Source: Acanthococcus lagerstroemiae (lineage: Eukaryota; Arthropoda; Insecta; Hemiptera; Eriococcidae). Taken from it: a stretch of 64,000 nucleotides of DNA. Positions 56,115 through 64,000 of the stretch are shown here, piece by piece (position 1 is the stretch's first letter; each line of letters begins with the position of its first letter). The notes under the pieces were generated by a model. That model had not been told where the DNA came from, did no database searches, and worked only from the letters and a program-made list of their open reading frames with translations. The stretch covers positions 38,374,001-38,438,000 of the forward strand of contig CM063106.1 in the NCBI GenBank assembly GCA_031841125.1, written 5' to 3'. The position numbers and the translations under genes were made by a program.

Positions 56115-56558
56115 TAGCGTTACCAACTCACAATTTCAGAGTTGCCTGGGATTGTATTATAAAAATGCCTAAGATTGCAGGAGACTGTAGGAAATTTTTG
56201 GAACAGGAGTTCGAGTAAATCATTTATTTTTCGAAGCTAGCACTAGAACTGACACACCAACTAACAACTAAAAACATTACTTCATTACAACTTCATTAGG
56301 CATTCTAAGCTGTGGTTTTTCGTTTTATCTACAAAAACAGACAGAAAACTTGCAGCCAACTGGTGAATGAAAGTGGCTCTCAGCACGCAGCAAAATTGCC
56401 AACATTCAAAAATGTGAAATGTAAAAAATAAGTACAGACAGAATCGTAAAATTTAGAAAATGCTTGACATTGTATAAAAAATATCCGAGTGCCGGGAAAA
56501 TGCCGTAACACTAGCATTGCCTAAGATCTCAGGCAATTGCCGGAGGGTTGGTAACACT
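56115..56558. mobile_element. MITE with AGCGTTACCAAC / GTTGGTAACACT ends
   Basis: Inverted ends over roughly 15 bp, with further inverted GTTGCCTGGGAT / CAGGCAATTGCC-type subterminal similarity. About 444 bp, no coding region. Confidence 0.6.
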
Positions 56559-56754
56559 GATCTTGTACACCTAGTATACTTACTATCTTTCATAGGGGTA
56601 AATGGGCTACGCTTCCTCCGCTCTGAAACTGTTTTGGAACAACTGTTTAAAAAAAAGGAACGAGACGCATTTTATTATTTTTCATTTATAGACCTTGTAA
56701 TGACGACACACTTTTGTCGTCCTAAATTCGCATTTTGCAAACGAACTGTCCGAA

Positions 56755-58354
56755 TACCTCCGCAGGTAGAACGCGCGGCCTAATTAACATTCACCCTCGC
56801 GAACGTGTATCGACTGCATCCCTCCTATTCTCCGCTTCCTTCCCAAACCAATTCCAAAACGTCCGGAGATGCGATGCTCGCACGACCGGCTACCTATTGT
56901 CCCTCGGCCATTAGCCCCGGTATTCATACTGTCTTTTCGGTCTCTTTCTCCCGATATTGGCGAATTCGGTCTTCGAGCCGCAGCCACATTCTTAAGCGCT
57001 CCGCTTTCCTATCCAACCCTCCAGATCCTGCGACCCGAAAAGACGCCGTGCTTCCCTATATAATCTCTGTTTCCACGCTCATTAGAGACTCTCGTCTGGC
57101 AGTTCGCTCGAGGCCAGTCGATCCGAACCGCGCTCGCAACTTCGGCCAAACTCTCTTCCTCGCTTTCATCCAGCCTACAAATTCTCGCTTTCATCCAGCC
57201 TACAAATTCTTGCTTCTTCCAACGCCTACGAACCTCCGCTTCTTTCCAACTAAGAAAAACTCTATCTTCTCCAGCCTAAGTGAAATCACTCTTCAGCCTA
57301 AAAAACCTCTCGCTTCCCGCAAAAACTCTGCTGCTGCTTCTTCTCTCGCTACGCCTAGCTGATCAACGACCACCGTCCGAGTTAGATAGCGTACCTGTAG
57401 GCGATCCGACAGGTTGCCATCTAACCCGCGGCCTACTACGATCGCGTCTTCACCGACACGATCGAAGTAAAAGGGGTTGAAGTCACTGTCCGAGTTAGAT
57501 AGCGTACCTGTAGGCGATCCGACAGGTTGCCATCTAACCCGCGGCCTACTACGATCGCGTCTTCACCGACACGATCGAAGTAAAAAGGGTTGTAGTTACT
57601 GTCCGAGTTAGATAGCGTACCTGTAGGCGATCCGACAGGTTGCCATCTAACCCGCGGCCTACTACGATCGCGTCTTCACCGACACGATCGAAGTAAAAAG
57701 GGTTGTAGTTACTGTCCGAGTTAGATAGCGTACCTGTAGGCGATCCGACAGGTTGCCATTTAACCCGCGGCGCACTACGGTCGCGTCTTCACCGGCACGA
57801 CCGAAGTGAAAAGGGTTAGATCCCTTGACCATCAGGTTTAGGCTACTTCCCATCCACTTCCCTCCTGGCTCCCTTGCATCCCGGCCAAGTTGTGAACAGT
57901 GTTTTAGTTAGGCCGCACGGTCATCGATACGACCTGTGAACCCTCCGCGCCGCCTTACAAAGAAAAGTACTTTTATATTCGCCACAACCGCAGTTTTTTT
58001 CGTGTCATTTGCGCCTACAACATTTCGTGCTCCTAGTTTCGCCCACGTGGCATTTTGTACATACTATCGCCGTGTTAATTTTTACTTTCAATACATTTTA
58101 ATCAGTTCCGTGCCAATCATATTTTATTTGGAGCCGCGCAGTGATCGCCCCAATTTTCGGCCGTTCCCGAACTTGAAAAAATGTCGACTCGCGACGAGGC
58201 ACGGTCCTCGGCCAGTTATGAGGCGTTCCGCTCCCTCCGGAACCGCCGGGTCCCGCTACCCACCGGCCGAATCGCCTCCTCCGCGGACCGACCGGGCCGG
58301 ATAGCTCGGTTTTCGCGACAACCTGCGGTGACATGTCTTATTTTTATCATGTAA
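56755..58354 (+). mobile_element. GC-rich 5' end of an unidentified element with tandem units and ORF start
   Basis: A 1.6-kb island much richer in GC than its surroundings with abrupt edges near 56755 and 58335. In order: a CT-rich leader with a small duplication (CTCGCTTTCATCCAGCCTAC twice, about 57160-57205), four 113-bp tandem units, a non-repeat leader, and an ORF from ATG at 58181 (MSTRDEARSSASYEAFRSLR...). The ORF is cut off where the composition drops, and the stop at 58352-58354 lies in AT-rich flank. This resembles a retroelement 5' UTR with promoter monomers plus the start of a first ORF, 3' part lost. The family is not recognised. Confidence 0.5.
57375..57826 (+). repeat. Four tandem 113-bp units
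   Basis: Units start at 57375, 57488, 57601 and 57714, each with GTCCGAGTTAGATAGCGTAC. Units 1-3 are almost identical; unit 4 is more diverged. Each contains an inverted pair (CCTGTAGGCGATCCGACAGG) and CGATCGCG..ACACGATCG. Confidence 0.97.
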
Positions 58355-58687
58355 ATAGACATTTCGCCTCTCCATTTCAAAATGATTTTTGTCTGAAAAT
58401 TTTGACTATTTATGATATACCTAAGTAAAATATATTTTTGAACTGAAAAACACTTCCACTACGTTGGTACCTCAAATGAAATTTTCATCCTTTCTTTATT
58501 CACGTCTCTCCAAATGACCAACATAATATTTTATGGCATGGTGACATTGATATAAAATTACAATTTACAAATACAAATACGCAACGAGGCATGAGTCATG
58601 ACGATGAGGCAACCCAGTAGCAGTAGAGAAGCTTGCTTGTAAGTAAGTAGTTGATCCGTTTTCTAATTAAAAAGAAATAGTATTGAT

Positions 58688-58703
58688 GGCCCTGAAAAGG
58701 GCC
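58688..58703 (-). terminator. Histone 3' stem-loop of H2B
   Basis: On the minus strand GGCCCTTTTCAGGGCC, about 27 nt after the H2B stop. Same stem as H4 and H1, with a TTTT loop. Confidence 0.95.
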
Positions 58704-58729
58704 GTTTTAGTGTGCTGACGATGATGCAA

Positions 58730-59104
58730 TTACTTGGAGCTGGTATACTTGGTTACGGCTTTTGTACCTTCGGAGACAGCGTGCTTGGCCAATTCTCCTG
58801 GCAGCAGAAGTCGGACGGCAGTTTGAACTTCCCGACTGGAGATAGTCGAACGCTTGTTGTAGTGAGCGAGACGACTAGACTCGGCGGCGATTCGCTCAAA
58901 AATATCATTCACAAAACTGTTCATGATACTCATCGCCTTTGAGGATACACCAGTATCTGGATGAACCTGCTTCAATACCTTGTAAATGTATACGGCATAG
59001 GATTCTTTCCTTTTCTTGTGTTTCTTCTTGTCGTCTTTTTTGATGTTTTTCTGAGCCTTACCGGCCTTCTTCACAGCTTTACCAGTACTCTTTGGAGGAG
59101 CCAT
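58730..59104 (-). CDS. H2B: Histone H2B
   Basis: Intronless, 124 aa. A Lys-rich N-terminal tail ([20 protein letters not shown]) is followed by the canonical fold: [60 protein letters not shown] and the end [11 protein letters not shown]2B dimerises with H2A in the nucleosome. It is divergent from H2A with 719 bp between the start codons, the usual shared-promoter arrangement. Confidence 0.99.
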   Translation of the reverse strand: MAPPKSTGKAVKKAGKAQKNIKKDDKKKHKKRKESYAVYIYKVLKQVHPDTGVSSKAMSIMNSFVNDIFERIAAESSRLAHYNKRSTISSREVQTAVRLLLPGELAKHAVSEGTKAVTKYTSSK

Positions 59105-59191
59105 CGCAATGTTGTTTCAAGATTACTTGCAAACAATCACTAGAGTAGACCAATAAAATTTCGAATGATTCCTCGGTCGAATTTCACGTTC

Positions 59192-59198
59192 TTATATA
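59192..59198 (-). promoter_or_regulatory. TATA box of H2B
   Basis: TATATAA on the minus strand, about 90 bp before the H2B ATG. Confidence 0.75.
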
Positions 59199-59723
59199 GT
59201 GAAACATGCGTACGAAAACAACCAATCAAAACGAAGCACTGATCAGCGATTCACTCCATACATGAAAACACCATTTTTCGGGATCGCTTGTTACATTTAG
59301 ATAAATAAAATGATATCTGAGAAACTTCTAGCGTAATGAAAGTTATTTTTAGATGAAAATAATTCCCATTTCAAGACAAAATCTACATGCAAGGTAGTGA
59401 GGTACCGGTATCACCGGTAGAAACATCCGTACATTTTTCTATCTCAAAATTAATGTCACTGACCGGATCCTAGCGGAAAAAGTACATAGAACTTGCATCA
59501 AACAGTATGACAATTGATTACGTAATATTAAAATTCTACAAAATCAAAATGACATTAATTTAAAACCGAAAAAACGATCCCGATGTTATACATTTTCGTA
59601 ACCACATTAAACACCACTAAAATACACAACATTAATATCGATTTGAGAATATCAGCTGTGAGCCAATCAGATGATGATTTGAAGAAAGGCGCATCACATT
59701 GGTTGTACCCACCGGCTACATAC

Positions 59724-59730
59724 TATATAA
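59724..59730 (+). promoter_or_regulatory. TATA box of H2A
   Basis: TATATAA 94 bp upstream of the H2A ATG. An ATTGG (inverted CCAAT) sits at about 59698. Confidence 0.75.
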
Positions 59731-59817
59731 GCCGCGGTTCAACGATGTAACTGTATACTTCATTACAACGCTCTGTGCGCTATTTGTGATTTCTGATTAA
59801 TTGTCAACGCCTACTGA

Positions 59818-60198
<381 letters not shown>

Positions 60199-60233
60199 AT
60201 TTTCACACTTCGAATTTGTACAGAAATTAAAAC

Positions 60234-60249
60234 GGTCCTTTTCAGGACC
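60234..60249 (+). terminator. Histone 3' stem-loop of H2A
   Basis: GGTCCTTTTCAGGACC, with one compensatory pair changed (T-A) relative to the GGCCCT..AGGGCC stem of the other three genes. The base pairing is preserved. Confidence 0.95.
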
Positions 60250-60259
60250 ACCAATATAA

Positions 60260-62370
60260 TTTCTTTTATCAGTAAAGAGAAACTACTACAGTTATTCAGA
60301 ACATCGGTCCCGAAACGTGATGAATAAAGAACTAAGCAACTGCTTTGCCGCGTTTCTTACATCTCCTGGAAAATTGCAATTTTTGAGTTGCGGGAATTAG
60401 CATTACACGGCCGATGTACGGAAAGCTTGGGCATTTTATTTTTATATGGTGAGTATATTACATACCGAGGTTTCAAAGTGAGTGTTTACCTGGTGCTTAG
60501 TGTTACATACGAGGGCAATTTTGTGAAACGAGCCATAGGCGAGTGAGCAATTGGCCATGGAAGTACTTCATTTGAAAGTTGAAACCTCCTTATGGAAATA
60601 AGATTATTCGTAGCGCGTACTTCTAACGAATAAAATTTTTCGAAAAAACGTGTGGCGAAAACTTACTCATTTTTGCATATTTTACATTCAATTTCAGGTG
60701 CCTTGGGAGGAGCGGGGGTGTGCCACTGGTTACTTTTCAATCGAGTTGAGTAAAAATTGTTTCTACTAATCAATATTCATAATTTTATGGTTTTATAAAC
60801 GGACTCCAAAAATTTTAAAAAGTAAAATGAAAACTAAAGTACATAATTATTAAAAAACTTAATTTTCAAGATCGGAAAATTTTTTTACGGATATTTTGTG
60901 CAGTCGTAAAATAACACATTTCATAACATATAATAATATTTTCTAGGTTGTTTCCTCGAAAAGTAGATTGTTGTGAAAATCACCCACGACACATTCCGAG
61001 TTGAACTTCGAGCTGTCACGAACTGAATAAATATGGATCTTTTCTTCACAATATTTTGTATAGTTCTTACAAGCACACTTAAGACATAACTTTTGAGGAG
61101 TAAGCACATTTCAAAACTACAAAATTTTTGTTTTTCCTTTCACCTTAATAAGTTTACATAAATTACATAGCTACACCCATTCCTCACGTGTATGTGTCGT
61201 ATGTTGTTAGAATATCTACACAAAATAAATTACTTTGAGTAGCAGCGGATTCAGACCTAAAAACCGCCTTCTGTAAAATGCCATTGCAAGGGTCCAACTT
61301 TTCACTTTCTACTCCTCTACTAATGTCTCCTTTTCTTCCTTTTTCTCTTCCATCTAACATATAGCGACTGAAAATGTACCGGCCCACCGGTAACTTTCCC
61401 CGTACCTTATGCAGCCAATCCACCCTTGGAAATTACATATTTTTTTGATTCGCGAAGCGAATCCAGTAGCAATTTTTGGAGCCAGAACACACCGTACTTT
61501 CATGTGAAATTATATTCCTGTGCTGCAGAATGAAATATTTACCGCAGATTCAGACTATCAGACGTGTTCCACATTGCACACATACCAAGACCATAATTAT
61601 GGAACATTTTCTTGCTTCATCTCTGCTCTACTTTGACCAGTTACTTATATTATTGAAGTTAAATAAAAATAAAAAATGAGATCGTTGTGAAAATTGAAGC
61701 GTTCAATCATTTTGAACTATTATTTGTCGATGCCCTACTTGCGTTTATCATCATAGATCAAAATGTCCAGTGAATTACATCAACTTGAAAAATACTAGAT
61801 TTCCCGGTTTTTGGGGTTTCCACCCACGTACATATTAAAACAGCATTCTGTTGTTGCACAGATTCATAAATTTCTTCAACCCACTCGATATTTATCAGTA
61901 TTTTCCAAAAATTAGAATTATTTTTGAATTGGCACACCTAATATCGAGCTACGTTTTATTGTGTTTTACTGCTACAAAAAAAATTATTTTTGAGTACCTT
62001 AACTTGCGGGTCCATACTAACTTGAACATTTTTTAGATCAATAAAACATTCTAGATTCTATAAAAATTATAAAATTCTATATTTCTACTTATTTTACACA
62101 GTTTTTAAGCCGTTTTTGTTCTCATTCTGAAAATTTCAGAACAAGTGTGTATGCGAAAATGCGATTATTTCGCTTAATATATATTCAGTTTCATGTAATC
62201 TTATAATTAATATATTTATTCATGTTTCTATTATTATTTTATTTAGTTTACAACGCTTAAATATCTTTAGATTAATTATAAGAAATGTCGAAAGGAAGGA
62301 AAGAAACACGGAAAATGAACAACGAAGTTTTGAGATCGCAAATATGCGTCGTGTGTTTACGGTACGGTAT
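60260..62370. other. AT-rich spacer between H2A and H1, no gene seen
   Basis: About 2.1 kb with only short open frames and no recognisable transposon or RNA gene. H3 is not here on either strand. Confidence 0.55.
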
Positions 62371-62380
62371 TACTTTCAGG

Positions 62381-62387
62381 TATATAA
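62381..62387 (+). promoter_or_regulatory. TATA box of H1
   Basis: TATATAA 91 bp upstream of the H1 ATG. Confidence 0.75.
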
Positions 62388-62471
62388 GAGCCGACAGTCC
62401 GCCTGGCAGTATTACTGTATACGAATTTTACGCTTTCTATTAGTTTGACGGGATTACAGTTCAACGACAAG

Positions 62472-63086
62472 ATGACTGAATCAGCATCGCAGGAAGTTGC
62501 GGTTTCCACGCCGGTGAAAACTCCGAAAGCCAAGAAGGCAACTACGCCGAAAGCAAAGGGTACGTCGAAGAAGGCGGCTGCTACCCATCCACCGACAGCA
62601 CAGATGGTTAACAACGCTATCAAGAACTTGAAAGAACGCGGTGGTTCATCTCTGCAGGCGATTAAGAAGTATATTGCTGGTACCTACAAAGTTGATGCCG
62701 AGAAAGTCGCTCCGTTCATCAAAAAGTACTTGAAGACCGCCGTTGACAATGGTACCTTAATCCGTACCAAAGGCAAAGGCGCTTCAGGGTCTTTCAAGTT
62801 AGCTGCTTCCGCTAAAGCCGAGGGTTCCAAGAAAACCGAGAAGAAACCGAAAGCTGCGGTGAAAAAGACGCCGAAGCCGAAGAAAGCTAAAGCTACTCCG
62901 AAGAAGGCCAAGGCTGCTGCTAAGCCCAAAGCCAGCAAACCTAAAGCCGCTACCACCACGCCGAAGAAAACACCGAGTAAAGTTAAGAAAGCCACCAAGG
63001 CGCCGGCCGCGAAAAAATCAAAAACACCGAAGTTGAAGAAAGCTGCGCCGAAGAAGGTTGCGAAGAAACCTGCACCAAAGAAGTAA
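62472..63086 (+). CDS. H1: Linker histone H1
   Basis: Intronless, 204 aa from ATG at 62472; the frame is open upstream but has no earlier ATG. It has a short N-terminal tail with [10 protein letters not shown], a globular winged-helix domain ([20 protein letters not shown] then [17 protein letters not shown], ending [11 protein letters not shown]), and a Lys/Ala/Pro-rich tail with repeated TPKK/KAKAA motifs. It binds nucleosome entry and exit DNA. Several TPK/TP sites are potential CDK targets. Confidence 0.98.
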   Translation: MTESASQEVAVSTPVKTPKAKKATTPKAKGTSKKAAATHPPTAQMVNNAIKNLKERGGSSLQAIKKYIAGTYKVDAEKVAPFIKKYLKTAVDNGTLIRTKGKGASGSFKLAASAKAEGSKKTEKKPKAAVKKTPKPKKAKATPKKAKAAAKPKASKPKAATTTPKKTPSKVKKATKAPAAKKSKTPKLKKAAPKKVAKKPAPKK

Positions 63087-63110
63087 ATTTCGTCTGTTCA
63101 AGATTAAAAA

Positions 63111-63126
63111 GGCCCTTTTCAGGGCC
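63111..63126 (+). terminator. Histone 3' stem-loop of H1
   Basis: GGCCCTTTTCAGGGCC followed by ACCACA, 24 nt after the stop codon. Confidence 0.95.
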
Positions 63127-63261
63127 ACCACATGTATTTCTTTTCAATTTGAAAACAATCAACTTTATCCTTAGTAGACCTTTGTCCTTTAGAATCAACA
63201 AGAGTAATACGTCTCTGGCTTCAATTATACAGATAGCTATATCGACGCTTTGGTATGCAAA

Positions 63262-63495
63262 CCTCGTAAGTCCAGGTTTTTCTAGAATTCACTTTTAAGT
63301 GGTTTGTAGATGTAAAAAAATCGAGGAATCTGATTTTGTAAACGTCGTAAGTCGGAGAAGCAGTCTAGCGCTCCGAACGGACAAAGAAAAAATCACGTAA
63401 GTCGGGCAGAGAAATATTTCACTTTGAAATTCATGTAAGTCCGACATACACGGTTTTCATTCTCAATCAAATCAGCTGTAATGCGACTTACGAGT
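63262..63495. repeat. Degenerate CGTAAGTC repeat tract
   Basis: CGTAAGTCCAGG, CGTAAGTCGGAG, CGTAAGTCGGGC and TGTAAGTCCGAC occur at irregular 40-80-bp spacing, followed by one inverted copy (GCGACTTACGAG). No gene. Confidence 0.6.
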
Positions 63496-63731
63496 ATTTT
63501 TAAGTAAATACAATGATAAGATTTTGTTGACCGTATTTTCGTTCATTATCGGTGCAACCGGCAAGAGCACTTTTTTTTTAACAATAGAGGAGTGGAAGCC
63601 TGGTTCACGCTTTCAACAATGATAATAAAAATGGATCACAATTTGAACAAATTTGATCACAAATTGTCATTTTGATAATTTGTATTCAATTTTTGTTTAC
63701 CATGTTTGAAAGTATGTCTTGGGCTTAATTC

Positions 63732-64000
63732 CAGGGATGGCAAACGAAACCGTTTTTTTTTTTTCGTTTCGTTATTTCGTTTCAATATTTTTGGCAAAAG
63801 TCAATCGTTATTTCGTTTCATTTGTTTATCATCCCTGCTATTTACTGAACTCACCCGGGAAAAGAAATGAAATTTCGATTACAGTAGGCTCGGCTACTAG
63901 TACCCGATCCAAGAAAGTGGTTGCAATAGGCTCGGCTACTACTAAGCTTGGTGTTGTGGGACGTATGGCGATGCACGCATGCCAAAGTGGCCCCTGAGAC
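63732..64000. mobile_element. Partial composite hAT-like element, copy 3, joined to a second repeat
   Basis: Starts CAGGGATGGCAAACGAAAC and carries the MITE plus the spacer with GGCTACTAGTACCC in the opposite orientation to copies 1 and 2. Near 63945 it switches to the repeat shared with about 16310-16360 (GGACGTATGGCGATGCACGC). The window ends inside it. Confidence 0.75.

Larger units (their letters stand above)
53730..56754. other. AT-rich spacer between H4 and the GC-rich element
   Basis: About 3 kb without a recognisable gene. It holds three small inverted-repeat elements, listed separately (54315-54389, 54681-54833, 56115-56558). Confidence 0.5.

Noticed and set aside
56805..57362. 185-codon plus-strand frame in the GC-rich element
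   Set aside because: It lies in a CT-rich leader with an internal duplication, and the product is Ser/Pro/Arg low complexity; more likely untranslated.
57375..57826. Possible CRISPR-like array
   Set aside because: The 113-bp units are contiguous with no distinct spacers, and this is a eukaryotic genome.

Overview
This is a eukaryotic, AT-rich genomic window, almost certainly from an insect. The evidence is a seven-transmembrane gustatory receptor of the arthropod 7tm_7 family, multi-exon genes with GT-AG introns, histone genes ending in the metazoan histone stem-loop, and a dense population of non-autonomous DNA transposons, RTE-like LINE fragments and an intact Copia retrotransposon. I cannot name the order or species. 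All multi-exon models were built by hand from splice signals and reading frame. PTCD3 (13 exons), the DDX43-like helicase (10 exons) and COQ6 (10 exons) each keep frame across every junction.

Layout: 1-970 is repeat debris. 975-4754 (+) is a gustatory receptor whose fourth intron carries nested MITEs. 4985-5790 is a decayed LINE. 7092-8878 (-) is DSCC1, preceded on the same strand by a spliced 61-codon ORF. 9374-12420 is a transposon nest. 12992-15841 (+) is an ESCO/Eco1 cohesin acetyltransferase. 18429-28046 (-) is a KH plus DEAD-box helicase of the DDX43 type. Its introns hold a LINE, a foldback element and an antisense exon-like piece of fatty acid synthase. 29010-36125 is a repeat block interrupted by a very young Copia element with identical LTRs and an open Gag-Pol frame. 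36548-37258 (+) is a small unidentified gene. 37374-41591 (-) is COQ6, 42139-42513 (+) is Protein C10 (C12orf57), and 43144-48893 (-) is PTCD3. 49150-52250 is a cluster of transposons, two with perfect 8-bp target duplications. 53319-63086 is a loose histone cluster: H4 (+), H2B (-), H2A (+), H1 (+). No H3 was found. A GC-rich element with four 113-bp tandem units sits between H4 and H2B.

Functional links: DSCC1 (part of the Ctf18-RFC clamp loader) and ESCO (the Smc3 acetyltransferase) both act in establishing sister-chromatid cohesion at replication forks. Here they lie head to head, separated mostly by transposon sequence. The four histone genes share the same architecture: a TATA box 87-94 bp before the ATG and a stem-loop after the stop. 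COQ6 (ubiquinone synthesis) and PTCD3 (mitoribosome small subunit) are unrelated mitochondrial neighbours that flank C10. The rest of the window is shaped by repeated transposon insertion. Several events can be ordered from nesting, target-site duplications and one empty-versus-filled comparison.
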